DNA from: Oreohelix idahoensis
Lineage: Eukaryota; Mollusca; Gastropoda; Stylommatophora; Oreohelicidae
NCBI GenBank assembly: GCA_024509875.1
Contig: JAMPIV010015257.1
Location: 186,001 to 250,000, forward strand
Direction: 5' to 3'
Length of the DNA: 64,000 nucleotides
Shown here: positions 12,062 through 24,700 of the stretch, in pieces
How the letters are laid out: every line of letters begins with the position of its first letter
Numbering within the stretch: position 1 is the stretch's first letter
Position numbers and translations under genes: made by a program
The notes under the pieces: generated by a model
The model's database searches: none
Told to the model about the DNA's origin: nothing
What the model saw: the letters and a program-made list of their open reading frames with translations, nothing else

Positions 12062-15000
12062 ACATTCCCAGCCACTATATATTAACCTTTGTTCGTGTTA
12101 AATATTGTTTGACTATATTATGCAGTTCCCTAGGTCTGTCTATTCTTAACACCATTTCTATATTTATAGGTAAGTTTGACGCTTGCAAATAATCTAATAT
12201 TGGTATTCTCATTTGTTCATACCTCTTATATTTTAACAAGAAATGTTCTATATTATTGTCTTGAAGACATCCTGCACAGTAAGGTTCTTCTATTCTGAAA
12301 TAGCCTTTTCCCAGCTGTAGTCTGAGAAGTTTCTTATTACTGGGAATTTTCAATTCCCTAGATATCTGACATTTTCTTGTTGGAACCTTGAACATCTTAT
12401 ATGCATGTCTTTCTTTCAGATTTTTATCCCACTCTGCTTTCCATTCATCTGTTATTAAATCTTTAATTAAGCTCTTAATCTCTGATTTACTCGTTCCTAC
12501 ATTTATTAGATTTTTATCAGATCTACCTTTCTTGGCTTCTTTATCTGCCTTTTCATTTCCCTCTATGCCAACATATGAAGGTATCCAAGCAATTAAGACT
12601 GAACATCCTCTTGAATATAACTAAGTAGTAGCCAGAAATATCTCCTCTGCTATATCAGGTCTACTACATTCTCGCAAGTTTCTAAGTGCTTTAATTGTTG
12701 AAAGAGAGTCAGTTAAAACTGTTAGTTTTTTGGGAGGGTTATTAGAGAATATTTCTAGTGCTTTTAGTATTGCCACCATCTCTGCAGTGAAAATGGATGT
12801 ATTTTCAGTGATGCTACATTCTTTTGCCATTTTCTATATTGGAATATATATTCCTATCCCCAATTTGCCATCCTCTCCCTTGGATCAATCTGTGTATACA
12901 GTAATGCTGTCTTTTGATATTTGTTGTATATATTTATTGGCTGTGTTGTTAATATTTTCTTTATTTATTTGTTTTCTTAAGTATTTCTGCTAGGTGGTAG
13001 TCCGTGTCTAGTTTCTTGATCTCCCAGGGTGGAATCACTGGCTTGTATTCACAACTGTTATTAATTGATGTAATTAATGTACCCAGATGGACAATTTCCT
13101 CCATACACTTCCATCCTGTAGGGCATACCTGTCAACCTGTACGAATTTTTCGTACAATGTACGGATTTTTGATACTTTTAGCAGTGTACGGCCGTACAGA
13201 CTCGTTGTACGGATTTTTCTCTTTTTCCCCCCCCCCCCCCCAAAAAAAAAAATTTTAATTCTAAAAATATTTTCCAACCCGAGTTTTTTTTAAATTTTAA
13301 ATCAGAAAATATTTTCTAGCCCTGGTTTTTTTTTTTTAAACCAATTTTTTTAATTTTTAATTCCGGAAATCATGGCGTTCGTTTTTAAACTGAGGTCTCT
13401 CCCAGCAACCAATCAAATCCTTTTATACCCAACAATTCGGCAAACACTTTGAATTTGGCCTCAAACGCTTTCGGTTTTCAGCGTGACATGACGTATTTTT
13501 AAAGTTACCTGTTATCAACGACGACGCTTGCTTGCCACCACACTTCGACGCCATTTTGTTTAAAAAAGCTAAGTACTTATAACTTGGTTAAATATTGCTG
13601 TTGTTTTGCGTTTAAATTTGATCGCTGCCTTAATCTTTCCAGTTAGGCCTATATCTTGCCCTTCAATATATTTCCGATAAATTGTCATAATATTCTGTGT
13701 AGGCCCTACATAACCAGAAAATAAAGTTTGTTTGCGTTGAGTAGGTCTACTTTATGCCAGCGCTCGAGATTCGCTGCTTTATTTTTTAATAAAGTGGCAA
13801 TCTGTTATCACTGGTCTAGGCTACCAACTCTTAAATAATAATTTTGTAAATTTTTGGTGGTACGTTTTTTCTTCCTAGATTTGATATCTTGCCCTTCAAT
13901 AGCCTATATTTCTGATAAATTGTCATAATATTCTGTGTAGGCCCTACATAACTAGAAAAAAAAGTTTCTTTGCGTTGAGTAGGCCTACTTTATTCCAGCG
14001 CTCAAGATTTGCTGCTTTATTTTTTAATAAAGTGGCAATCTGTTATCACTGGTTTAGGCTATCAACTCTAAAATAATAATTTTGTAAATTTTTGGTGGTA
14101 CATTTTTTTCTTCCTAGATTTGATATTCTGTTCATAATTTTGTTTATTTTTGTTGTTGTTGTTGTTGTTGCTGTTAGCCGTTTGCTTTGTTCGTTGTATT
14201 TTTTAATCATTCTCTTCGTCTACAAAGATTATTAGTTGAAATATTTCATCCACTGAATGATGGCTTAGCCTAATTCAAAGAAACAAAAGCTGACTGCGAA
14301 AAATCATTTTCGATGATGAAAAAAATCCACACAGACTGCAGGAGGTCCATGAATGCGGACACACTCGCTTCTATTTTACAGTGTAAGATTAACATTGATA
14401 CATGCTGTGCAGACTTTAAGCCCACAAATGCAATTCTGCAAAGTGCTAAAAAATGCATGTGTTGATTATAATACAAAACACTGTACATCGAAAGAATAGT
14501 GTACCTCATGATCACTAAGTTTTTTATATGTAAAGAACAGCATGAGACTATTAGCATGTTTTATATCACAATTATTCAAATGCTAATAGATTTTTATATG
14601 TCATTTCTCATTTTAAAACTGTATAATTTTTTAATATATTTTTTGTGTAAGGATTTTTGGGTGTTTGTAAGGATTTTTTTGGTCCGGCGTACAGATTTTT
14701 GTCTCAGGAGGTTGACAGGTATGCTGTAGGGTATCTAGTGGTATTCATTGGATTGGCCTGAGTTGTTAGTTGGCATCTGGTAAAAGCTGTATGTGTTGGG
14801 CGAGACTTATCTAACATAACTCTGTTCATGTAATTTAATCTTAACTCCTATCTCCGTAATTCTAATGGTAGAATTCCTAAAGCCACCTCTATAGCTCCCA
14901 TTGGTGTTGATCTGATTGCACCTGCTATTGTACATAAAGCCTGATGCTGAATTCTGTCTAATTTAATCTTGTTACTGTGTGCAGCAGTCAAATATTATAC

Positions 15001-15064
15001 TTCCATAATCTATTTTTCCTCTAATAAAAGATTTATAAAAAGTGAGCATTGTCTTAGTGCTTAC
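12062..15064 (-). pseudogene. LINE J2 3' half, minus strand, interrupted by MITE-A
   Basis: The minus strand encodes the C-terminal zinc region at 12395-12075 (LKIPSNKKLLRLQLGKGYF, then CAGCLQDNNIEHFLLKYKRY) and RNase H at 12830-12621 (TAEMVAILKALEIFSNNPPK, LTDSLSTIKALRNLRE). The upstream part, 15064-14732, reads STKTMLTFYKSFIRGKIDYG. A 1600-base transposon (13124-14723) splits it. The left limit is approximate. The right limit is the start of an LTR fragment at 15065. Stops and frame breaks make it dead. The block from about 12715 to 15064 is repeated at 16326-18744 with the same insertion. Confidence 0.85.
13124..14723. mobile_element. MITE-A: internally deleted DNA transposon (hAT or P type), copy A
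   Basis: The left end catacctgtcaacctgtacg and the right end, read inward as catacctgtcaacctcc, are inverted repeats. The element is flanked by an exact 8-base duplication CTGTAGGG (13116-13123 and 14724-14731), fitting hAT or P superfamilies. Inside is a tandem pair of about 230-base units (roughly 13652-13880 and 13881-14130) with taggccctacataac and ataaagtggcaatctgttat in each. A short frame at 14260-14500 keeps the start and end of a transposase; in this copy codon 3 is a stop. Confidence 0.85.
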
Positions 15065-15249
15065 TGTAATGTTATGATGTATGTATATAAGCATTACCTC
15101 GTCATCTACACAAGCACACACATGTTTCAGAAGGCACTCAGTAAAAGCATGTTCAGTTTGTAGCCATGTTTATTTACAGTATATCGTACATGTGAAGATT
15201 CGCATATTATTACAATGTGTGGTTCGTATTATTAATGTATTATATTACA
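15065..15249 (-). repeat. LTR of the Ty3/gypsy-like element, minus strand
   Basis: 185 bases, TG..CA bounded, matching in reverse complement the two LTRs at 29875 and 38500 with a few substitutions. The polypurine tract (complement of cccccctttttt) follows at 15250. It is the 3' LTR of a partial copy. Confidence 0.9.
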
Positions 15250-15783
15250 TCCCCCCTTTTTTGAAAAAAAAATGTGTGCAAACATTTCCAACGAAATGTT
15301 TCATGTGAGAAAGGATAAGTATGTGTAATGCTCAGTGTGAGTATATATATATATATGTCACTGTCTGTATCGGCTGGGAGGTGTCACTGTACGGCCAGAA
15401 CGAGTGGTGTAAAGTGCTGGTGGTTCTGCGGAAGTCTCTGGTTTAGCTTGAGTTGGTTGTGATTTCGGCCTTGGCGCTTGTTGGTTTTGTGGGGTACCAA
15501 GGTCTGGAGTTACTGCATTGTCTGTTGAAAGCACGGGAATTCTCTGCTCTGTTGTATTCTGTGGGATTTCTCTTATGTCCACTCTGTTTCGCCTCAGGAG
15601 GTTGCTGCTGCTGTCTGGTCTTAAAGTATAGCTCCTGGGTTCAGGGTTTCTGGAAATGATTGTTGCTTTTGACCATGTGTCATTGTTGTGGTTGTAGGTA
15701 GTCACATGCTGACCAGGATATAATGGTGGTAAGTCTTTAGCACATTTGTCATAGTTGGATTTCTGAACTTGCTGACGATGGTG
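15250..15783 (-). pseudogene. Integrase C-terminal fragment of the LTR element
   Basis: The minus strand reads TTYNHNNDTWSKATIISR, SYTLRPDSSSNLLRRNRVDI and ends TVTPPSRYRQ-stop at 15358. This is the C-terminal tail of the integrase region of the element at 29875-38684. In this copy the last ~60 codons are open, whereas the full copy has a one-base insertion there. Homology stops near 15783, so the rest of the element is missing. Confidence 0.85.
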
Positions 15784-16325
15784 GAGGGTGGCTTAAACCT
15801 CATGTCTTCCTTTCAGATTGTTGGCTTGATTCCTCCCACCTGCTTTCGAAATCAACTGTTTGTAAATCTTTGAACCCACAGCTGCTTAGAGCTCTGATGG
15901 GACTCGTTCCTACGGGCATTGGGCATTTTTCGTTGTGAAACAGGCCGATATGGTATATGAGAATATTTATCAACAGGATTGTCGGTTAATGTTGCATCAA
16001 CGCTTACTTCTTAACAAGGTCAAAACTTACATGAACGACTTATTACTTGTAGGGCGGTGCACAGGGGTTTCCTCTATGTATGCCATCAGACAGAGGGTCA
16101 TGGCCACAGGCTCCCATTGACAGACAGGGACATGGGGGTGTAACGATAGAAAATACCAAATGAATATGCTTGACTAAGCAGATAGCCAGAAATGTGCTCG
16201 ACCACAAAAAAATTTCACGTAAATTCGCTCATCGTGTAAGGACCGAAAAAAATGTAAACCTGAGCTATGACTATCGGACAGTTTCCGAGTCTGTAAAGAT
16301 ATGTTGAATAGAGAGTCACTTTTAA
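15784..16325. other. No feature recognised
   Basis: No motif-bearing frame. The sequence separates the LTR-element fragment from the second LINE J2 block. Confidence 0.5.
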
Positions 16326-16762
16326 AACTGTTTTAGTTTCTTTGGAGGGTTATCAGAGAATATTTCTAGTGCTTTTAGTATAGCCATCATCTCTGCAGTG
16401 AAAATGGATGTATATTCATGATGCCAGTGAGAAGGGCTACATTCTTTTGCCATTTTCTATATTGGAATATATATTCCTATCCCCAATTTGCCATCCTCTC
16501 CCTTGATCAATCTGTGTATACAGTAATGCTGTCTTTTGATATTTGTTGATTACAGTATATATTTATTGGCTGTGGTTGTTAATATTTTTCTTTATTTATT
16601 GTTTTTCTTAAGTATTTCTGCAAGGTAGTAGTCCGTGTCTAGTTTCTTGATCTCCCAGAGTGGAATCACTGGATTGTATTCACAACTGTTATTAATTGAT
16701 GTAATTAATGTACATGACCCAGATGGACAATTTCCTCCATACACACTTCCATCCTGTATGGG

Positions 16763-18405
16763 CATACCTGTCAACCTGTACGAATTTTTCGTACAATGTA
16801 CGGATTTTTTGATACTTTTAGCAGTGTACGGCCGTACAGACTCGTTGTATGGATTTTCTCTTCCCCCCCCCCCCCCCCCCCCCCAAAATAAATTTTTAAT
16901 TCTAAAAATATTTTCCAACCCGAGTTTTTTTTTAATTTTAAATCAGAAAATATTTTCTAGCCCTGGTTTTTTTTTTTTTAAACCAATTTTTTTAATTTTT
17001 AATTCCGGAAATCATGGCGTGTTGTTTTTTTAACTAAAAACTGAGGTCTCATCACAGCCGACTGCTTCAATTTTTTTAATTTTTAACCAATCAAATCCTT
17101 TTAATACCCAACAATTCGGCAAACACTTTGAATTCGGCCTCAAACGCTTTCGGTTTTCAGCGTGACATGACGTATTTTTAAAGTTACCTGTTATCAACGA
17201 CGACGCTTGCTTGCCACCACCACTTCGACGCCATTTTGTTTAAAAAAGCTAAGTACTTATAACTTGGTTAAATATTGCTGTTGTTTTGCGTTAAATTTGA
17301 TCGCTGCCTTAATCTTTCCAGTTAGGCCTATATCTTGCCCTTCAATATATTTCCGATAAATTGTCATAATATTGTCTGTGTAGCCCTACATAACCAGAAA
17401 ATAAAGTTTGTTTGCGTTGAGTAGGTCTACTTTATTTATGCCAGCGCTCGAGATTCGCTGCTTTTATTTTTAATAAAGTGGCAATCTGTTATCACTGGTC
17501 TAGGCTACCAACTCTTAAATAATAATTTTGTAAATTTTTGGTGGTACGTTTTTTTCTTCCTAGATTTGATATCTTGCCCTTCAATAGCCTATATTTCTGA
17601 TAAATTGTCATAATATTCTGTGTAGGCCCTACATAACTAGAAAAAAAAGTTTCTTTGCGTTGAGTAGGCCTACTTTATTCCAGCGCTCAAGATTTGCTGC
17701 TTTATTTTTAATAAAGTGGCAATCTGTTATCACTGGTTTAGGCTATCAACTCTAAAATAATAATTTTGTAAATTTTTTGTGGTACATTTTTTTCTTCCTA
17801 GATTTGATATTCTGTTCATAATTTTGTTTATTTTTTTGTTGTTGTTGTTGTTGCTGTTAGCCGTTTGCTTTGTTCGTTGTATTTTTTAATCATTCTCTTC
17901 GTCTACAAAGATTATTAGTTGAAATATTTCATCCACTGAATGATGGCTCAGCCTAATTCAAAGAAACAAAAGCTGACTGCGAAAAATCATTTTCGATGAT
18001 GAAAAAAATCCACACAGACTGCAGGAGGTCCATGAATGCGGACACACTCGCTTCTATTTTACAGTGTAAGATTAACATTGATACATGCTGTGCAGACTTT
18101 AAGCCCACAAATGCAATTCTGCAAAGTGCTAAAAATGCATGTGTTGATTATAATACAAAACACTGTACATCGAAAGAATAGTGTACCTCATGATCACTAA
18201 GTTTTTTATATGTAAAGAACAGCATGAGACTATTAGCATGTTTTATATCACAATAATTCAAATGCTAATAGATTTTTATATGTCATTTCTCATTTTAAAA
18301 CTGTATAATTTTTTAATATATTTTTTGTGTAAGGATTTTTGGGTGTTTGTAAGGATTTTTTTGGTCCGGCGTACAGATTTTTGTCTCAGGAGGTTGACAG
18401 GTATG
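16763..18405. mobile_element. MITE-A, copy B
   Basis: Same ends and internal tandem units as copy A. The flanks are ctgtatggg on the left and CTGTAGGG on the right, the same target site in the same LINE J2 position as copy A. The frame at 17942 starts ATGGCTCAGCCT and reads MAQPNSKKQKLTAKNHFR-stop. It is followed in another frame by MMKKIHTDCRRSMNADTLAS and QCKINIDTCC (17996-18181), which look like a transposase start fused to its C-terminal end. Confidence 0.85.
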
Positions 18406-18755
18406 CTGTAGGGTATCTAGTGGTATTCATTGGATTGGCCTGAGTTGTTAGTTGGCATCTGGTAAAAGCTGTATGTGTTGGGCGAGACTTATCTAACATA
18501 ACTCTGTTCATGTAATTTAATCTTAACTCCTATCTCCGTAATTCTAATGGTAGAATTCCTAAAGCCACCTCTATAGCTCCCATTGGTGTTGATCTGATTG
18601 CACCTGCTATTGTACATAAAGCCTGATGCTGAATTCTGTCTAATTTAATCTTGTTACTGTGTGCAGCAGTCAAATATTATACTTCCATAATCTATTTTTC
18701 CTCTAATAAAAGATTTATAAAAAGTGAGCATTGTCTTAGTGCTTACATCCCATCC

Positions 18756-20968
18756 ATCTTTCCAAACTTTATCAAATGCTTTCTCCATATCTACCCAGAC
18801 TGCTAAAGTGTGCTTTCTTTCTTGGAAAGCATCTTCGATTTCCTGTGCAATGTAGGTGACTTGGTCCTCTGTAGACCTATGTTGCCTGAAGCCTGCCTGT
18901 TGGTGCAGTAAAATTTGTTTTTCTTCGAGGTGCCAGCTTAATCTGGTATTGATCATTCTCTCCATAAGCTTTCCCGTGCAGCTTAGAAGGCTGATGGGTC
19001 TGTAGCTGTTGGGGTCCATTTGGAAAGATGGGCTAAGAGTTAAAATGCTTAAATATGGAGTCTGTGGAAGAATGTATAACTGGATCAGCAACTATCTAAC
19101 AAACAGAACAGCTAGAGTGCAGGTGCACGGGCAGTTAAGCAAAAAGACTACAATGGAACATGGAGTTCCACAGGGTGGGGTCCTTTCCCCAACACTCTTC
19201 CTCATATATATAAATGATATAACAGAAAACATCCACAAGAATGTCCACAACTCCCTCTACGCTGATGACCTGGCCATGTGGACTTCAGAACAATACATCT
19301 CCACAGCAAGAGTGCGCATGCAGGATTCACTGCTAGCCCTTGAAAGTTGGTCCAAAAAGTGGTTGCTCAAAATAAATGAACAAAAAACTACACACACTAT
19401 TTTTACCTTGTCAAATAAACCACAGCAAGCAAAGCTGCAATTAAATGGACAGGCAGTACGAGGAGATGAAACACCAACATACTTAGGAATCACACTAGAC
19501 CGCCGAATGACATGGAAATCACAGATTAACAAAATACAGCTAAGGGCAAAACTTCGCATGGCCATCATGAAAAAGTTAGCAGGTACCACATGGAGTGCTG
19601 ATGAGAATATCCTCAAAAAGCTGTACACAGGCAGAGTCAGACCTGCTATGGAATATGGCATCACAGCTTGGTCGACGGCAGCAAAGTCAAATTTTGACAG
19701 AGTAAACAGACTCCAAAACCAAGCAGCACGTATTATAACAGGGGCCCTAAAGTCTACACAAATCAACCATATGGAAAACATCACAGGGCTACAGTCAATG
19801 GAGGATAGACGTGACAGCAGAGTCTTAAAACAAGCTGAAAAATTTAAGAGGCTCGAAGGACACCCCATGTACCAAAGAATGAATAGGCTAGGAAGAGGCA
19901 GGCTCAAGCGAACTAACTAACTTTGTCGCCCAAGCAAAAGAAAAAATTAACAATAATACCATACTAGCTAGCTCAGTTGCAAAGAAAATCCCAACAAGCT
20001 CAACTATCCCACTGTGGAAAATAAGATGCTTTCCTGAGTTAAAATCTGATATTCCAGGCATTGAAGGTAAGGGAACCCAGACAGAAACACAAAGAAAGTG
20101 TATAGCAACCAAGTATATTGACCAAAGATTTCCAGCGAAGCTTTGGACACATGCATATACTGATGGTTCGGCAACAAATGCAGTTGAAAATGGGGGTGCC
20201 GGCATCCTCATAAAATTAAAGAATAGAATTCACTCTATGGCAATTGCCACTGGAAAATACTGCAACAACTTCTGTGCTGAAGCAGAAGCCCTGAAACAGG
20301 CAGCTGAAACTCTTATTGAATGCAAAGCACAGGCAGAAAAACAGATAGTAATCTTTTCAGATGCCCTCTCAATAATATCAGCGCTGAAGAGCCACCAAAC
20401 TAAAGGATTGAAAGATCTGATAATCTCCCTTGAAAGACTGGCCGAATGCATCAAGAAGTGCACTATCCAGTGGATACCAGCCCATTGCAACATACCAGGA
20501 AATGAAGAGGCAGATAGACTTGCTAAAGAAGGAGGTGCCTTACAGCAAAATGATATAGAGACAACTTACGCAACGGCAAAGACCACTATAAAGGCTACAT
20601 TCAAGTCCAAATGGGAAAGAGAGCACCCGGGACATTTGAAAAATGACGCATATCATCAACTATCCAGAAAAGAACAGGTCATCATTTTTCGACTGCGCAC
20701 TGGGCACAACAGATTGAGATACCATCTGTACCACAAATACAAAATTGGTGCAACAGATCTCTGCACCTGCGGTACCAGCCCGATGACAGTCGAACACCTG
20801 CTGCAGTACTGCCCAACCTACAGTAATGAACGGGGTAGCATATGGCAACAACCTACTTCTGTCAACGAAAAACTGTTTGGAGATGTCGGGAACCTTGAGT
20901 TGACTGCTGCCTTTATTAGAGTCATAAATGTGGAAGTCTGAAGGCGAACGAGGAAGAAGAAGAAGAAG
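18756..20968. mobile_element. LINE J1 copy, truncated, with 5' inversion
   Basis: Flanked by an exact 11-base duplication ACATCCCATCC (18745-18755 and 20969-20979) and ending in a GAA repeat. The first ~260 bases read on the minus strand (YRPISLLSCTGKLMERMINT to VWVDMEKAFDKVWKDG). From 19018 the plus strand continues with KDGLRVKMLKYGVCG. The word tttggaaagatgg is present at both inversion ends, so the join used that microhomology or copied it twice. It lies inside the LINE J2 copy and is therefore younger than it. Confidence 0.9.
19018..20940 (+). pseudogene. LINE J1 reverse transcriptase and RNase H, downstream part
   Basis: The first frame (to 19920) carries the reverse transcriptase palm and thumb: MEHGVPQGGVLSPTLFLIY, SLYADDLAMW with the YADD catalytic box, and ETPTYLGITLDRR. 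A frameshift at about 19910-19925 leads to the 20000-20940 frame with RNase H (AYTDGSATNAVENGGAGI, FCAEAEALKQAAE, IFSDALSIISAL, WIPAHCNIPGNEEADRLAKE) and the terminal Cys/His cluster CTCGTSPMTVEHLLQYCP. Because its 5' part is inverted and truncated it cannot encode a whole protein, but the visible domains are well kept. Confidence 0.9.
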
Positions 20969-21189
20969 ACATCCCATCCATTACCTTTCAAATATCTTAA
21001 TAAGTTAGCCAATCCTCTTCAAGACTCCACTAGTTTATCTATGTGTTTATTCCAGTTTGATTTACTCTATTTGGACTGAGTGGAGGGGGGAAAGAAGGTA
21101 CTATATTTGGGTATTATAAATCTGACGTTACTTTCCTGACCATATGTCAACAAGGGTTGAAACGGGTTACTTTATTATTATTTTTTTTT

Positions 21190-21325
21190 TTATCTTTTGA
21201 CATTATCTGCAAATATATATATCTTCATTTTCTATCTTACTCATTTTTATCTCTTCTATTTCTATCTGGAAAGCTACCCAATTAGCTTTATTATAGTGAA
21301 ACTTTGGTTTTTCTACTACTACAAC
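21190..21325 (-). pseudogene. LINE fragment, post-endonuclease region
   Basis: The minus strand reads KPKFHYNKANWVAFQIEIEE, matching in layout the W-Y-K-K-A-N-W segment that follows the endonuclease in LINE J1 (34495-34530). The neighbouring ctgttattaattgatgcatt at 21325 resembles J2 sequence at 13049. It is a small old remnant. Confidence 0.55.
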
Positions 21326-21547
21326 TGTTATTAATTGATGCATTTTGGGCATCCCATTGTACTAATTCCTCCATGCATTTCCGAAGTAAAAATTCTCCGA
21401 ATTCTCATAAAACTTGAGATAAATTTAATAAATAAAAAAAACGAGACAACATCCGCCTAATTTTTATATTCGTCGGGACAACGGGATTCAACAGTTAAAA
21501 ATGGAATGCTCCGTTAAGAGCACTACGTCTGGTTATTTAAGTTTGTT

Positions 21548-21556
21548 TATATATAT
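21548..21556 (+). promoter_or_regulatory. Possible TATA-like element
   Basis: TATATATAT lies about 75 bases upstream of the ATG of the host gene. The spacing would allow a short 5' untranslated region. TATA words are common by chance in this AT-rich DNA, so this is only a candidate. Confidence 0.2.
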
Positions 21557-21631
21557 CCAGTATTAACAAATGTACCGTGTAATGTCTTGAGTAACGACGT
21601 GCAGTTAAATTACTATAGCAACGTTTACAAG

Positions 21632-21730
21632 ATGGCGGCCGAAGCGATTGAAAAGAAAGATTCGGCCCAAGAACTCCAGCGTACATCTCTCCTCGACATT
21701 ATAGAAGATCGATGTAGATCGCTGAATAAG
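21632..21730 (+). CDS. TEX47: TEX47-like exon 1
   Basis: 33 codons from ATG, beginning MAAEAIEKKDSAQEL and ending CRSLNK at AAG|gtaact, a consensus donor, phase 0. Acidic and basic residues alternate, as in a flexible N-terminus. Upstream in-frame sequence has no earlier ATG before a stop region. Confidence 0.75.
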
Positions 21731-24700
21731 GTAACTAAATCGCCAGGTAAATCTGATCCATTAAATGATGTTTTTTTCTGTACGCGATGAGGATAACCAA
21801 AAGGTTCCAGACCCCTGAGATATTAGTTAAAGCTGTGTTTGCCAATGTTGTTAAAGTTTGGAACAGTAGACAAAAAGCCGCCATGTTGGCCAAGTGTCTA
21901 TCGATATGTGGCTTTTCGCTTGGAATTTGTGTTTTTAATATGGCCTTAGTGTTTGTTGGACGTTTTTATTTTTGACAACACGCGAAATAGTGTTGGTTTT
22001 TAGGGTGAGGCTAGTTTTTTTTTTTTTTTTTACATAGCTAGAACAAGGTTGTTGTTATGTAAATGGGGTTAGCTGTATCGTAAATATAGATAGCTACGTG
22101 AGCAACATGTCAGCCTCTAGTCTACTATTCCTAGCTTTTACGGAAAATGTGCGAGTTCTGAATTCATTATTATCATAATTTCCCTTTTCGCTCTCTACGG
22201 GGCATGAAGTCACCACAACAGCAGGTTGCGGAAAAGCCTGCCCCAGGGCATTCATGTGCTCGTGTAGTATTAGTTACTGTAGTCATTTGTTTTACATGAT
22301 GAGGTTGCCAGCCCTATGCCCAATCACATATTAGTTGCCGTCTACACCATGCCTGAGTTCGGCATTAATTTGCATATTAATTAAGCACCACTAATCTATG
22401 CATAAATAATGTTAACTCATTTACCATCTTTCTTTCTTTTTTCTTCAAGTGCTTGAGCTGTCATGCATGGCAGAAAAGGATGCAAGTTTACTGATTTCCA
22501 ATATAATGATCATGGTATGTTGTCACAATCACATTGTGACCTAAAAAAAAGTACCATTTCAGACACTGCCATTGGGGAGTGAAGTGTTAGACACGGTGAC
22601 TAGTTCCCTTTCTCGCTGCCTTTTCCCTTCTCTAACTCAAGAACAGACTCAGGCACCCATTTAGACTGGAGCCATACACTACCTGACAACTTCGCTGTGA
22701 GAAGAAAGAACTTTTAACTTCTTAGCCAATTGAACACTCCACATTATGACAGTTATGTTTAATATGTCTGTACTAGATTGATTAATTTTCATCTGGGCCA
22801 TCCTGTATGGAAGGTTTATTTCTTTCATGAGGTTATATTTCTTTTTTTTTTAATAAGGATTCTTTTTTATAAGGCGTCAAAACTAACATTTCTGTTTTCA
22901 GTATATTCCTTCTGTTTCTAATATTTAATAAATCGCTCACATAAATTGTAACTGACGTTTTGAAACAATCCTATTTGATTACATTCACCCAAGAATTACA
23001 TTTTTGCTTCACAGAAATATCTTATACATCGCTTAGTTTATATCTCCAAGATTCGTGCACCTCAGGTGGACAGAACATCCATTGGAAGTATGTTATTTTT
23101 ATTTATTTATTTTTTTAGAATTTCGCTTCCACCCATCACACACAAGGTAAGCTGATAAGAAAATATTATTTTCACCTACAGGTACAGTTGTCTTTATTTG
23201 TTAGCATCATTGTAGTGGCACTGGTCGTTCCCTGGGGGTCTCTGCGAAGACAGGGAAAGATCATAAAAAGTAACTTATAAGAGGTTGAGCATGAGGCAGG
23301 CAACCTCACCATGTAAAATAAGTTGATGCAGAAACCACTGCTGCAGGTCTTCTTTAGTCATTGGCCACTGACGGACAAAGCAATCAGTGGCCAACATGCC
23401 TGATGGTGTCTTTTGGGCAGCAACCAACTGTCTCCACTTTGCTTGGTTGGCAGCCATCCTTCCTGTGGTGCCCCAGCTCTAGTTCATGCTTTGCATTTGT
23501 CTCCACAGTCTCTGCCAGGTAGATTTTGGCCAACCTCATTTTCATTCTGGAGTCCATGGCATGGCAGATCTGGTGATGGTGTCAGGGTGCCTTCTGAGGA
23601 TGTCGTCAACCCAGTTTCAGCATGTACCCAGCATGTCTTCTTGGTGGCTCCACGTTTGCAGTTCTTGGTTGGTGATGGTGTTCAGCCATAAAATTCAATG
23701 AATTTTCCGTAGCAGATTGTGTGAAAAGAGGACAAAATGGACATTTCCCTGTTGGTTACTCTCCAGCATTCTGCACCATACATAAGTACAGAAATTATGC
23801 AGCTCTCATAAAATTTTAATTTAGTGTTTGAAATGTACTGGGAAGATATTCAGATGTTGTTTAGATTGGCAAAGGCTGTTCTGGCTTTATTCATTCAGTT
23901 ACTGATGTCTTTGCTTATTCCGACATCTGATGTTTCTATGCTTCCTAAGTAATGTGTTTGTATTTTCTAGCTTTTGGTCCCTTATTTTTATGTGCACAGT
24001 ATTTCTTACACTGAGTGTCATGACTTCTGTCTTCTTGAGGTTAATGTTTAGTCCCACCTGTTGGCTATGTTTATTCAGTCTGTTTTTTCTTGGATGTGTT
24101 GATGTGAGAGTGTGAATAGTGAGAGCAAAGTCATCTGCGTATTCTAGATCCTCCAGTGTAGAGAATACTGTCCATCTTATTTCTCTAGGGGCATCATCTG
24201 TTGTCTGGCGCATCAGCCAGTCTGACACATCACTGTTAAGTAGAGAATGGTTGATAAGGGTCATCCCTGCCACACTCTTGTATTTACCTCAAAAGTTAGG
24301 TGGCTCTGCCCAACACAGCATGTGAAATTATCATACAGACTTTTGATGATGGAAACCATGAACTTAGGGATTCCATAAACCCTCAGTATTTTCCATAGGC
24401 TGTCCCTGTGTATGCTATCAAATGCCTTTTCAGAATCAACAAAGTTTATATACAGCTGTCTCTGCCATTCTGAACACTGTCTGTTATGTTCCTGAGGGTG
24501 AAGATATGGTCTGTGCATTGCCTGTTTATTCTTAATCCTGTTTGTTTCTTCATCATTTTATGGTCTAGTGCTCTTGAAATTCTTAGAATAATTATCCTGC
24601 CCAATATTTTGCTGGGAACTGATAGGAGAGTAATTTTACTCCAGTTGTTGCAGTCAGAGAGGTCAGCCTTCTTTGGCAATTTGATGATGATTACTTTGTG

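Larger units (their letters stand above)
16326..21066 (-). pseudogene. LINE J2 copy, minus strand, split by MITE-B and LINE J1
   Basis: Three pieces of one LINE J2 reading on the minus strand: 16326-16753 (RNase H), 18414-18744 (end of the reverse transcriptase, TKTMLTFYKSFIRGKIDYGS) and 20980-21066 (upstream part, LRYLKGNGWDV). The last two join exactly when the LINE J1 insertion and its 11-base target duplication are removed. The 16326-18744 block is nearly the same as 12715-15064. The protein matches the better kept copy at 50761-52812. It is dead. Confidence 0.85.
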